A stretch of DNA of 34,364 bases from Planctomycetia bacterium (GCA_016191115.1 JACPPG010000090.1:1-34364), one strand, 5' to 3'. Shown: positions 23,946 to 31,707, counted from the stretch's first letter. The notes: generated by a model from the sequence alone, not told the origin. Numbers and translations: made by a program.

Positions 23946-24842
23946 TCATCGTCGCTCCTCGCCCGCCGCGTAATACTGCTGAAAGAGCGTCTCCAGGTCG
24001 GGCCGGCCGATCGCCAGGTCGTCGATCGCGCGGTCCGTCAGCCAGCGCACCAGCCGCTCGACCGGCCCGTCGAGCATGCCGCTCCAGACGAGGCCGTCGC
24101 GTTTCGCCAGCCGCAGGAAGGCGGGCGGCTCGGTCGCGCGCGCCGCGTCGGCGTCCCGCCAGCGGATCGTCACCTCATGCCCGGCCCGGCTGCGCAGCGC
24201 CTCGAGCGATTCGTTGGCCACCAACCGTCCCTCGCGAATCATGGCCACGCGATCGCACAATTGCTCGACCTCGCTCAGCGTGTGGCTGGAGAAGAAGACG
24301 GTATGGCCGGCGGCTGCCATCTCCGACAAGAGGCGGTGCACCTCCAACTGCGCGAGTGGATCGAGCGTCACGGTCGGCTCGTCGAGCACCAACAGCCGCG
24401 GCCGATGCGCCAAGGTCAGGATCAGCCCCAGCTTTTGCCGCATGCCGCGCGACATCTTGCGAACCTTGACGCGCAGGTCCAGACCCAGCCGCTCGGCCAG
24501 CTCGCGCCCATAGGATGCCAGGTCGCGCCCGCGCACCCGGCCGAAGATCGACAGTGCCGCCGCGCCGTCGAGCCAGGAGTAAAGCCGCAGGTCGCCAGGC
24601 ATGTAGCCGATCTCGGCCTTCACGCGCCGGCCGTCGCGCCAGCAGTCGAGCCCGAAAATCCGCGCCGTGCCGCGCGACGGGCGAAGCAGGCCCACCAGCA
24701 CGCGGATGGCCGTGGTCTTGCCGGCGCCGTTGGGTCCGAGGAAACCGAAGATCGCCCCCTCCGGCACGGCGAGGTCCACGGCCTCAATGCCTCGCCGGCG
24801 GCCATAGCTGCGCGAGAGCGACTGGGTCTCGATGATCGGCAC
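23946..24842 (-). CDS. ABC transporter ATP-binding protein (exporter type)
   Basis: 298 residues. Walker A GPNGAGKTT (residues 36-44), Q-loop region EIGYMPGDLRLY, signature MSRGMRQKLGL in place of LSGGQ, Walker B LLVLDEPTVTLDPL, and the H-loop FFSSHTLSEVEQL. The C-terminal 80 residues are the variable domain common in BcrA/NatA/YtrB-type exporters. It energises the permease encoded just downstream. The signature is degenerate (SRGMRQ) and the D-loop region reads TVTLDP rather than TSGLDP, both tolerated in this subfamily. Substrate unknown. First gene of the operon; a 12-bp palindrome lies 41 bases upstream of its start. Confidence 0.92.
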   Translation of the reverse strand: MPIIETQSLSRSYGRRRGIEAVDLAVPEGAIFGFLGPNGAGKTTAIRVLVGLLRPSRGTARIFGLDCWRDGRRVKAEIGYMPGDLRLYSWLDGAAALSIFGRVRGRDLASYGRELAERLGLDLRVKVRKMSRGMRQKLGLILTLAHRPRLLVLDEPTVTLDPLAQLEVHRLLSEMAAAGHTVFFSSHTLSEVEQLCDRVAMIREGRLVANESLEALRSRAGHEVTIRWRDADAARATEPPAFLRLAKRDGLVWSGMLDGPVERLVRWLTDRAIDDLAIGRPDLETLFQQYYAAGEERR

Positions 24843-25166
24843 GCGCTCACCCTAATGCGTGGGGCGTCTTGATTTTTTCGCTGCTGTATACAGCCTACTG
24901 CGTACCGCTGACGGTTGCATGTCCACCTTCGCATTAAGGCCGCGGCCGCGCGCGTTGTATACCGTCGCGCCGCCCACGGCAGGGCGATTTCGAGAAAAGC
25001 AGAGCGCGACCCTTCCGCGAGCCGGGCGTCGCTTGCTAGAATGGCCCCTGTAACTGCGCGTGGCGGTGCTCACGTTGCGCGTGGCGGGTGTCATGCCCAT
25101 GCTTGCGCTGGCGTGCATGCAACATGGGCGTGGCGCCCATTTTTTTGCGCGTGGCGAAGGAGTGGT
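24843..25166. other. Intergenic region between divergent ABC and unknown membrane gene
   Basis: No supported gene. It holds the GTATAC palindrome, and from 25055 a run with three copies of TGCGCGTGGCG, plus an inverted pair GCCCATG (25094-25100) and CATGGGC (25123-25129), and GGGCGTGGCGCCC followed by a T run (about 25126-25147) that looks terminator-like. The frame of the downstream gene is open across this stretch, but its composition (many Ala, His, Arg) suggests it is not translated. Confidence 0.5.
24883..24894. promoter_or_regulatory. Possible operator palindrome upstream of the ABC operon
   Basis: GCTGTATACAGC is a perfect 12-bp palindrome 41 bases before the ATPase start codon. A second TGTATAC follows near 24957. 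Small exporter operons of this type are often controlled by GntR/PadR-like repressors that bind such sites; no regulator gene is in the window. Inference only. Confidence 0.35.
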
Positions 25167-25793
25167 TTGGCTCTCGATCGCGTGGCCGAGCCGCAGCAAT
25201 TGGCTATCGATCCACAGATTCTGCAATACGTTCTTGCCGCCGCGGCGGGGGCGGTGTTCGCAGTGACCGCGTGGCGGTCGGCGCGCTACGTCGCCCGGTG
25301 GCTTTTTCGTCGCGGCAAGTCCACGCCGGAACTCCCCGCCGCGGACGCCAGTCTCGATCAACTGGCTCCCACCGGACCGCCCTCGAAGGGACCAAAACTG
25401 ACTGCCTACAACGTGCCGGTGCGGTTGGTGATTCTCGTGCTGGCGCCGGTGGGGCGGGGCCGCGCGCAGCCGGCCATCGACCGGTTGCCGGGCATCATCG
25501 ACCAGATCGTGCCGGACCTGCACGCCGTGGTGGTCGCGCACGGCACGCGGATCAAGCTGTGGCCACCGCAACTCAGCACGCACGGTTTCGCCGCCGCGCT
25601 ATTTGCCAATATCCCGCTCCCCGAAAACCGCGGCCGCGGAACGCCCTGGTGTTCGATCGCCGGCCGCTTCCTGGCCGATGGCCAGCCGTGGCTCGCCGGC
25701 ATGATCCTCCGCGCCGCGGGACCCAATAACCTCTCACAGGCAACGCTCGAGCACGAGCCGCAGTGGCTCGAAATCTTGCGGTGCACCTCATAG
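25167..25793 (+). CDS. Membrane-anchored protein of unknown function
   Basis: 208 residues from TTG at 25167, which has AAGGAG four bases upstream; the in-frame GTG at 25182 is another choice. Residues about 18-35 form one membrane helix (LQYVLAAAAGAVFAVTAW), followed by a basic stretch (RSARYVARWLFRRGK), so the rest is probably cytoplasmic. A compact C-terminal domain has VPVRLVILVLAPVGRG, IVPDLHAVVVAHGTRIKLWP and a final GPNNLSQATLEHEPQW. I do not recognise the family. It is transcribed away from the ABC operon and toward the B3-A4 repeats; no partner gene is evident. Confidence 0.6.
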   Translation: MALDRVAEPQQLAIDPQILQYVLAAAAGAVFAVTAWRSARYVARWLFRRGKSTPELPAADASLDQLAPTGPPSKGPKLTAYNVPVRLVILVLAPVGRGRAQPAIDRLPGIIDQIVPDLHAVVVAHGTRIKLWPPQLSTHGFAAALFANIPLPENRGRGTPWCSIAGRFLADGQPWLAGMILRAAGPNNLSQATLEHEPQWLEILRCTS

Positions 25794-25832
25794 CTTCCGA
25801 TTGATTCATGGGAAGTGGGAATGTCATGGGGA

Positions 25833-25895
25833 GGGCGAGGCTCCCGCCGAGCCGCGGCGCCGCTCGCCGGCGCCGGCTCAGCGGGAGCTTCGCCC
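25833..25895. repeat. GC-rich intergenic palindrome, target of B3/A4 insertion
   Basis: GGGCGAGGCTCCCGCCGAGC is inverted further on as GGCTCAGCGGGAGCTTCGCC, with GGCGCC in the centre. The right arm ends in GCTTCGCCC, the very 10-mer repeated around B3 and A4. So the miniature elements inserted into a pre-existing palindrome. It lies 40 bases after the preceding stop codon. Confidence 0.6.
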
Positions 25896-26016
25896 CAGGA
25901 GAACGGCAAAGTCCTGGGAGAGGGGGTCAGGCACATTTTTCGGCCGAAGGTCCTTCGGAAGAATTGGGAACCGCACGTGCCGAAAAATGAGCCAGACCCC
26001 GACGTTGCAGCTTTCC
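25896..26016 (-). repeat. Miniature element family B, copy B3
   Basis: 121 bp. The left end CAGGAGAACGGCAAAGTCC and arms GGGGTCAGGCACATTTTTCG and GCCGAAAAATGAGCCAGACC are as in B2; the right end (GACGTTGCAGCTTTCC) is a decayed form of the terminal repeat. Flanking 10-mers are AGCTTCGCCC (25886-25895) and CGCTTCGCCC (26017-26026), 9 of 10 identical. Confidence 0.8.
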
Positions 26017-26026
26017 CGCTTCGCCC

Positions 26027-26184
26027 CAGGGCCATTTTGTTTTTCAAGATGGCGAGGCGGGAAAATGGGACTGGCTCCGAGCCCACAGAGCGCAAGCCCT
26101 TTCAAACGAAGGTTGCGTCTCGGTGCCTGTCCCACTTTCCCGCCGGCGCGCCGCCGCTCAGGGTGAATATGTGAAAGGCCCTGC
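26027..26184 (+). repeat. Miniature element family A, copy A4, with 10-bp target duplication
   Basis: 158 bp from CAGGGCCATT to AAAGGCCCTG, flanked by perfect 10-bp direct repeats CGCTTCGCCC (26017-26026 and 26185-26194). It follows B3 directly, sharing the middle repeat. The remaining bases to the molybdoenzyme start (26195-26284) hold its ribosome binding site GGAGG. Confidence 0.88.
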
Positions 26185-26284
26185 GCTTCGCCCGCCCATC
26201 CTGGGCACCTACTCTCCTCCCCGCTACAATAGTCACGCACTTCGCGTCCGTCCCTCCTGGCGTGGCAAAACCCTGGAGGTCAAC

Positions 26285-28549
26285 ATGGACAACAATTGGC
26301 GCAAGACCGCCTGCATCCTGTGCAGCATCAACTGCGGGATCGAGGTCGCGGTCGACGGCCGGCGGATCACCCGCATTCGCGGCGACAAGGCCCACCCAAG
26401 CTCGCAAGGCTACACCTGCGAGAAGGCCCAGCGGCTCGATTACTATCAGAACGGCCGCCACCGCCTGACCACCCCGCTGCGCCGCCGGGCCGACGGCACG
26501 TTCCAGCCGATCGACTGGGACACGGCCATCCGCGAAGTGGCCGCTTCGCTGGTCAAAATCCGCGACACCCACGGCGGCGACAAAATCTTCTACTACGGCG
26601 GCGGTGGGCAGGGCAACCACCTCGGCGGCGCTTACGCCCGCGCGACCCGCGCCGCTCTGGGCTCGATCTACACCTCCAACGCGCTGGCCCAGGAGAAGAC
26701 GGGCGAGTTCTGGGTTGACGGTCAGCTCTACGGCCGCCCGCGCTGCCACACCACCGGCGACTTCGAGCACGCCGAGGTGGCCGTGTTCGTCGGCAAAAAC
26801 CCCTGGCAGTCGCACGGCTTCCCCCGCGCCCGCGTGGTGCTGAAAGAGGTCGCGGCCGATCCCGCCCGGACCCTGATCGTCATTGATCCGCGCCGCACCG
26901 AAACCGCCGAACTGGCCGACTATCACCTTCAGGTCCGGCCCGGCGGAGACGCCTGGTGCCTTAGCGCGATGCTGGGCGTGCTGGTGCAAGAAGACCTGAT
27001 CGACCGTGCTTTCCTCGCCGAGCACGCCAGCAATGGCGAGCCACTTTTCGAGGCCCTTCGCGGCATCCCGATCGCCGACTATTGCGCGCGGGCCGGCGTG
27101 CCCGAAGAGCAGGTCCGCGCGGTGGCCCGCCGGATCGCCGGCGCCGCCAGCGTGTCGATGTTCGAGGACCTCGGCATCCAGCAGGCGCCGCACAGCACGC
27201 TCAACTCGTATCTTGAAAAGCTCATTTACCTCTTGACCGGCAACTTCGCCAAGCGCGGCGCGATGAACATCCACACCGGCATGGCCAGCCTGGGCGGCGG
27301 CGGAAAGGCCCGCACGAGCCCCGTCACCGGCCAGCGGATCATCACCGGGCTGATCCCGTGCAACGCCATCCCTGACGAGATACTGACCGATCACCCCAAT
27401 CGCTTCCAGGCGATGATCGTCGAGAGCACCAACCCCGTCCACTCGCTGGCCGACAGCCAGCGGATGCGGGCCGCGCTCGACGCGCTTGAGTGCGTCGTGG
27501 TGATCGACGTGGCCCTGACCGAGACGGCCCGGCACGCGCACTACGTGCTGCCGGCCTCCTCGCAGTTCGAAAAGTGGGAGGCGACGTTCTTCAATCTCGA
27601 GTTCCCGGAGAATGTCTTCCATTTGCGGGCGCCGCTCTTCGATCCGCTGCCGGACACGCTCGCCGAGCCGGAGATTCACAGCCGGCTGGTCCGCGCCATC
27701 GGCGGACTCAGGCCCGAGGACCTGGCCCCCTTGCACGCGGCCGCGGCCCAGGGCCGGGCCGCCTACGGCGCCACCTTCATGCAAATGGTGGGCGAGCGAC
27801 CCGACCTGGCGGGCATGGTGTCGGTGATCCTCTACGAGACGCTTGGTCCCACGCTTGGCCCGGGCCGTGCGGCCGCCGCGCTCTTGTGGGGCGCGGCGCA
27901 CACCTGCGCCATGAGCTTCCCCGAAAGCGTCCGCCGCGCCGGATTCACCGGCGAAGGATTCGAGCCCGGCGAACGCCTCTTCGAGGCGATCCTCAACAGC
28001 CGCTCGGGCGTGACCTTCACGATCGACGAGTACGAAGACACGTGGAAGCGACTGGCCACGCGCGATGGCCGCGTGAACCTGGCCGTGCCGGAGCTGCTTG
28101 CGGAGCTTGCCCGGCTTGCCGCCGAGCAGCCGGCCCGCGATCCGCGGTTTCCATTCGTGCTCACGGCGGGCGAGCGCCGCTCGTCGACCGCCAACACCGT
28201 GCTTCGGAACCCGGCCTCGCGCGGGAAGGAGGCGGCGGGCGCGCTGCGGATCAGCCCGGCCGATGCCGAATCGCTGGGCGTGACCGCGGGCGCGCGCGTC
28301 CGCGTCACCACGAAGCGCGGCGCGGCCGAAACCGTCGTCGAGATCACCGACCGCATGCAGTCCGGCCACGTGAGCCTGCCCAACGGCCAGGGCCTTGTGT
28401 ATCCAGGCGACGACGGCCACGAAGCGGTGCACGGCGTGGCCCCCAACGAGCTCACAGCAAGCGACCACCGCGACTGGCTAGCCGGCACACCCTGGCACAA
28501 ACATGTGCCAGCGCGCGTGGAAGCGGTCGCCGCAGCGATTAGCGATTAG
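26285..28549 (+). CDS. Molybdopterin oxidoreductase, formate-dehydrogenase-like
   Basis: 754 residues. An N-terminal [4Fe-4S] site has Cys10-x2-Cys13-x3-Cys17 and Cys45 (TACILCSINCG, GYTCEKAQR). The Mo-bis-MGD domain follows (IDWDTAIREVA, VAVFVGKNPWQSHG, LIVIDPRRTETAELAD). Cys154-His155 (GRPRCHTTGDF) is at the place of the Mo ligand and neighbouring His of formate dehydrogenases. The C-terminal dinucleotide-binding domain is at about 640-754 (RISPADAESLGVTAGARVRV). No Tat signal is seen, so it is cytoplasmic. Formate oxidation is the best guess, but other DMSO-reductase-family reactions are possible. GGAGG lies 5 bases before the chosen ATG; the open frame continues upstream into repeat A4 but lacks this context. 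No small subunit, FdhD or electron partner is adjacent. The last codons lie in a tandem repeat. Confidence 0.87.
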   Translation: MDNNWRKTACILCSINCGIEVAVDGRRITRIRGDKAHPSSQGYTCEKAQRLDYYQNGRHRLTTPLRRRADGTFQPIDWDTAIREVAASLVKIRDTHGGDKIFYYGGGGQGNHLGGAYARATRAALGSIYTSNALAQEKTGEFWVDGQLYGRPRCHTTGDFEHAEVAVFVGKNPWQSHGFPRARVVLKEVAADPARTLIVIDPRRTETAELADYHLQVRPGGDAWCLSAMLGVLVQEDLIDRAFLAEHASNGEPLFEALRGIPIADYCARAGVPEEQVRAVARRIAGAASVSMFEDLGIQQAPHSTLNSYLEKLIYLLTGNFAKRGAMNIHTGMASLGGGGKARTSPVTGQRIITGLIPCNAIPDEILTDHPNRFQAMIVESTNPVHSLADSQRMRAALDALECVVVIDVALTETARHAHYVLPASSQFEKWEATFFNLEFPENVFHLRAPLFDPLPDTLAEPEIHSRLVRAIGGLRPEDLAPLHAAAAQGRAAYGATFMQMVGERPDLAGMVSVILYETLGPTLGPGRAAAALLWGAAHTCAMSFPESVRRAGFTGEGFEPGERLFEAILNSRSGVTFTIDEYEDTWKRLATRDGRVNLAVPELLAELARLAAEQPARDPRFPFVLTAGERRSSTANTVLRNPASRGKEAAGALRISPADAESLGVTAGARVRVTTKRGAAETVVEITDRMQSGHVSLPNGQGLVYPGDDGHEAVHGVAPNELTASDHRDWLAGTPWHKHVPARVEAVAAAISD

Positions 28550-28650
28550 CAATTCGCCGGAGCTGGCGCCCGCGGAGAACGCCGCCGACACGCTTGCGCC
28601 GCAGCAATTAGCAACTAGCGACTAGCAATTAGCCGGAGCTCGCGCCCGCG
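28529..28650. repeat. Imperfect tandem duplication overlapping the molybdoenzyme stop codon
   Basis: Two units (28529-28573 and 28596-28650) share CGCCGCAGC, then ATTAGC/ACTAGC units, CAATT, GCCGGAGCT and GCGCCCGCG. The stop codon TAG at 28547-28549 lies inside the first unit (GATTAGCGATTAG). The following 70 bases (28651-28722) hold another simple run (GCCTACTGCCCTCTGCCTACGG in parts) and no gene. Confidence 0.65.
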
Positions 28651-28722
28651 ACATTGTCGCATTTGAGCGCTAGTCGCTCTTCATTGCCTACTGCCCTCTG
28701 CCTACGGCCTACTACTCATCCA

Positions 28723-29382
28723 TCACCGCTGGCGGCCCCGAGCTGCTTTCCAAGCAGCTTCTTGCAGCACCGCCATGTCCCGCTTGTCGAGGCCCTCTGG
28801 CCCGGATTCGATGCCGATGGGATTCTGCTTCAGAAGCGTGGCAAGGAACACGCAGGCCGCCAGGTACGATCCGGCCAGCGTCGGGTGGCTTTGGTCCCGG
28901 TCGTGGAGCACGGGCTTGTCGTGCGCGGCCAGAAAGCTCTGCCAGGCCGTGCCCACCGGAACCACGATCGCGTCTAGTTCTTCGCCGATCGCGTTGTACG
29001 CGTCGGTGATCGCCTGCTGCGCCTCGGGCGTGTGCCGCCGGGCCCAGGTCATGTAGAGCACCGTCTTCGCGCGGGCCCGCTTGATCGACTCGTCGAACAG
29101 CCGCACGTTCTCGGCCATGCGTTTGGCGTTCTTCACCGGCAGAGTGCTTTGCTCTTGCAGCACGACGTAGTCGTAGCCGCCGGTCTCGATCTTCTTGGCG
29201 GCCCAGCCGGCGTTCCAATGATTCCGCAGCGAAGCCCCGCCGACACTGATCAGCTCGTGTTCGACGGACAACCCCCGCGCCGAGGCCATCCCGGCCAACA
29301 GCCCCGGCACATTGTTGCGAGCCGTGAAGCTGTTGCCGATGAACAGGATGCTGATCGAATGCGGGCGCTCAGTCTTGGCCAT
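28723..29382 (-). CDS. SGNH/GDSL-type hydrolase
   Basis: 219 residues. Block I is ILFIGNSFT with nucleophile Ser18; block II-like Gly is in SVGGASLRNHWNAG; block III reads YVVLQEQS; the C-terminal Asp/His pair is in DRDQSHPTLAGSYLAAC. This is an SGNH esterase/lipase fold, in planctomycetes often acting on acylated polysaccharides (family knowledge; substrate unknown). No signal peptide is present. ATG at 29382 starts a few residues before block I, as usual; the upstream open frame adds only 17 residues. It is the last gene of a possible minus-strand operon, 41 bases after the LRR protein gene. Confidence 0.88.
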   Translation of the reverse strand: MAKTERPHSISILFIGNSFTARNNVPGLLAGMASARGLSVEHELISVGGASLRNHWNAGWAAKKIETGGYDYVVLQEQSTLPVKNAKRMAENVRLFDESIKRARAKTVLYMTWARRHTPEAQQAITDAYNAIGEELDAIVVPVGTAWQSFLAAHDKPVLHDRDQSHPTLAGSYLAACVFLATLLKQNPIGIESGPEGLDKRDMAVLQEAAWKAARGRQR

Positions 29383-29423
29383 GGAACTTTCAGTCCCGGT
29401 ACTGATAGAGCAACGTCCCTCTG

Positions 29424-30101
29424 TCACGGCCAATCGACGGCGAGGTTGGGTTGACGCTCCTTCAGCACTTGGATCCCGTTTGCGGTCACTTTGGTGCCGC
29501 GCAGGTCGATAAGGCGCAATCGCGGAAAATTGCTCAGATGCTTCAGCCCTGCATCCGTTATCCCCGTATATGGCAGTGAGAGAATATCCAGCCCCGTCAA
29601 TTCCGTCAAAGAAGCGATGCCGTCGTCCGAGATCGACGTGCCGCCAAGGTACAGGTGTTTCAAACGTGGAAGTGCGTTAAATGCGACGATGCCCGAGTCG
29701 GTGACCCGTATGCCGGCCAGGTCGACCGCCCAGAGATTTGTCAGCCCGCGGACATGCGCAAGCGCGGGGTCACCTATGGCCGTGTTTTCCGCGCAAAGCA
29801 TGATTACATTCGGTACGATGTCCAGAATGGCCATGTCCGCATCGGTGAGCGCGACGTTCGAAACGTCGACGCAGAACCCATCGTCCGCGCGCGACCGGGC
29901 GCCAAACATCTTGCTGATCTCGCTTTCGCGCGACATCTTGCCGCCGAGCGCGGCGATCCGCGTCGCAGCCCTGTGTTCCTGAATCGCCAGGGCAATGTCA
30001 GCTCGCCACCATGCCAGCGGGATCGCGGCAACCGCCAGGAGGACGAACATCGTCCTCAGCCCGAACTGGAACCAGCGGCGGCGGAGTGATTTTGGCATCA
30101 T
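29424..30101 (-). CDS. Leucine-rich-repeat protein with RRRWFQF N-terminal membrane module
   Basis: 225 residues. Residues 1-30 are MMPKSLRRRWFQFGLRTMF followed by a membrane helix (VLLAVAAIPLAWW). After a short linker (ALGGKMSRESE), residues about 75-220 contain four to five LRR units of about 24 residues (LTDADMAILDIVPNV, VTDSGIVAFNALPRL, ISDDGIASLTELTGL, ITDAGLKHLSNFPRL, VTANGIQVLKERQPNL), the cysteine-free GALA-like type common in planctomycetes. It is probably anchored in the membrane with a protein-binding domain outside. Start: tandem ATGs at 30101/30098 with CAGG upstream; the open frame before is discarded because it would bury the module. Confidence 0.85.
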   Translation of the reverse strand: MMPKSLRRRWFQFGLRTMFVLLAVAAIPLAWWRADIALAIQEHRAATRIAALGGKMSRESEISKMFGARSRADDGFCVDVSNVALTDADMAILDIVPNVIMLCAENTAIGDPALAHVRGLTNLWAVDLAGIRVTDSGIVAFNALPRLKHLYLGGTSISDDGIASLTELTGLDILSLPYTGITDAGLKHLSNFPRLRLIDLRGTKVTANGIQVLKERQPNLAVDWP

Positions 30102-30151
30102 TGCAACCTGAGGTCTCGGGGGAGTGGCTAAACTCAGGGTACTGGGGGTGG

Positions 30152-30490
30152 CTATGGTTCGACCATCCACAGGACCGTCGCCTCGGGAAATAGACACTCC
30201 GCTCTCGCAAGCTGCGCCTTCTCGGCCTCGCTTAGGGGTTTCGACGATTCCTTCCACAGGCAGCCGTATCCTCGCTCGCCAAAAAGGCCGAGTAGCCCTG
30301 GGGCTTTCGCGGGGGCGTCGACGTGAAGCGGCCCCCACGCGCTCGAATCCCAATCCGAAAGCGCTGCATGCCGCTCGTGAATCCAGTTCAGATAATATGC
30401 CAGGATTGCCCCTACTACCGTCATCACGGCGAACAAGGTCCCCAGCCCGAACTGGAACCAGCGGCGGCGGGGTGGGGACGTGGGCAACAT
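30152..30490 (-). CDS. Small membrane protein with RRRWFQF module
   Basis: 112 residues from ATG at 30490: LPTSPPRRRWFQFGLGTLF, a membrane helix (AVMTVVGAILAYYL), then a soluble part (GPLHVDAPAKAPGLLGLFGE, LARAECLFPEATVLW). The end is related to the fragment at 31463-31690 (LGSFGEGGIG, RRLFPETNV), so both come from one small family. Function unknown. It follows the LRR gene at 30505 by 14 bases and precedes the one at 30101 by 50 bases, consistent with one operon. Confidence 0.65.
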   Translation of the reverse strand: MLPTSPPRRRWFQFGLGTLFAVMTVVGAILAYYLNWIHERHAALSDWDSSAWGPLHVDAPAKAPGLLGLFGERGYGCLWKESSKPLSEAEKAQLARAECLFPEATVLWMVEP

Positions 30491-30504
30491 AGCACTACTC
30501 GACT

Positions 30505-31230
30505 TCAATTCTTCGGCTTGGCGGCACCGCGCTCCGGCTCGAAGCGGTGCGTCGTGATATCGCAGTCGGGCAACGCCTGGCGGAGCCGTTCGACGGCCGC
30601 GTCGCTGAACCAGTCGCCTTCGAAGCGCAGCTCGCGAAGCTGCGCGCAGGCGGACAGATTATCGAGCGCCACGTCCGTCATCGGACACCGTAAGGGAGCG
30701 CCACGGCCATCGTAGGAGAACGTCAGCGACGTGAGCTTTGCGAGACCGGTTAGCTCGACAATTCCCTTGTCGGAGACGCGCGTATAGTCAAGCGTGAGCG
30801 ATTCCAGTTTCGGTAGCGCCGTCAACGCCTCCATTGCACCATCGTCAAGCTTTGGAGCGCCCTCGAAGCGGAGCCGCGTGAGGTTCGGTTGATGCCGCAA
30901 GCGGTCAATGCCGGTGCCGGAGACATCCGTCGCTTGAAACACGACTTCCTTTAGCGAAGGGAGCAGTTTCAATCGCTCGACCTGCGCGTCGGTGTCGGCG
31001 GTACTGTAAAAGACAACGGTCGAAGTGCGGCCGGCTTCGACTTCTGCAACCTGAAGGTCGATGAATCTCTCTTCCGCTTCCCGGATCTGCCGCTGTGCGT
31101 CCTCCCTCCTCTTCGGCTCGGCGACGATGCCTGCAACCATTAGAGCCAAGACGAGCGCGCCGACACAGAGCAGCAGTATCTCGATAGGCCCGATTGAGGT
31201 CGCGCGACGACGTGGTGCGTCGGAGGACAT
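30505..31230 (-). CDS. Leucine-rich-repeat protein with N-terminal membrane helix
   Basis: 241 residues. Residues about 15-37 are a membrane helix (IEILLLCVGALVLALMVAGIV) after a basic start (APRRRATSIG). A charged helix follows (RREDAQRQIREAEERF), then five LRR units (LKLLPSLKEVVFQATDVSG, LRHQPNLTRLRFEG, LTALPKLESLTLDYTRVSD, LTGLAKLTSLTFSYDG, LSACAQLRELRFEGDWFSD). The RRRWFQF module is absent although its neighbours have it. It is likely membrane-anchored and protein-binding. ATG at 31230 is the only reasonable start. Confidence 0.82.
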   Translation of the reverse strand: MSSDAPRRRATSIGPIEILLLCVGALVLALMVAGIVAEPKRREDAQRQIREAEERFIDLQVAEVEAGRTSTVVFYSTADTDAQVERLKLLPSLKEVVFQATDVSGTGIDRLRHQPNLTRLRFEGAPKLDDGAMEALTALPKLESLTLDYTRVSDKGIVELTGLAKLTSLTFSYDGRGAPLRCPMTDVALDNLSACAQLRELRFEGDWFSDAAVERLRQALPDCDITTHRFEPERGAAKPKN

Positions 31231-31257
31231 GATCGTGATTGTACCACGGAGAGCCGG

Positions 31258-31365
31258 CTATTTTGCATCCGGCAGACGTAGCGCTAACCGCAGCAGCCGT
31301 GGCCGCTGCATCGTCCCCACCCCGAACTGGAACCAGCGGCGACGGGGTTTGGGCGTGGCGGTCAT
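31258..31365 (-). pseudogene. Truncated N-terminus of an RRRWFQF-module gene
   Basis: From ATG at 31365 the frame reads MTATPKPRRRWFQFGVGTM and then leaves the family pattern (QRPRLLRLALRLPDAK) and stops at 31258. The expected membrane helix is missing, so the gene body has been lost just after the module. It is a remnant of recombination or deletion at the conserved 24-base stretch (31322-31345). Confidence 0.65.
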
Positions 31366-31462
31366 GGGGAACGCCCAGTGGTCGCGCTTACTTCCAGAGT
31401 TCCGATCGTTCAAGAACCAGACCCTTCTGGACCTGCCGCTTTCGCGGAATTGCTGCGAGTCG

Positions 31463-31690
31463 TCAATCGGTCTTGGGCGGAAACGGTCGGACATTCGTCT
31501 CTGGGAACAGCCGCCGAACATGAACCAGTTCATCATCCGTGGTTTCTGCGGGCAGGAGAATCGCCGTGCCGATGCCGCCTTCGCCAAACGAGCCTAGGGG
31601 CCACGGCGGCACCCCCTCCCACGGGAGGCCGACTGTTGAGATTATCACATTGTCGCGAGGCTTTCGATCGACGGTGGACATAAAAGACAT
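31463..31690 (-). CDS. Small protein or C-terminal remnant related to the gene at 30152-30490
   Basis: 75 residues from ATG at 31690. The second half (WPLGSFGEGGIGTAILLP, ELVHVRRLFPETNVRP) aligns with the C-terminal half of the small membrane protein at 30152-30490 (LLGLFGERGYG, LARAECLFPEATV). The N-terminal module and membrane helix are absent. It may be a leftover C-terminus rather than a working gene. It lies 17 bases after the gene at 31708-32175. Confidence 0.45.
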   Translation of the reverse strand: MSFMSTVDRKPRDNVIISTVGLPWEGVPPWPLGSFGEGGIGTAILLPAETTDDELVHVRRLFPETNVRPFPPKTD

Positions 31691-31707
31691 TCTACCGCAC
31701 CGGCTGC

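Noticed and set aside
24915..25166. N-terminal extension of the membrane protein at 25167
   Set aside because: Residues would be Ala/His/Arg-rich without structure and encoded by repeated GCGTGGC units; AAGGAG before TTG 25167 marks a better start.
26102..28468. Minus-strand frame of nearly 790 codons opposite the molybdoenzyme
   Set aside because: Same shadow effect; no motif, and the plus strand has the iron-sulfur and molybdopterin signatures in order.
28529..28650. CRISPR array
   Set aside because: Only two imperfect units, with no regular spacers and no cas genes.
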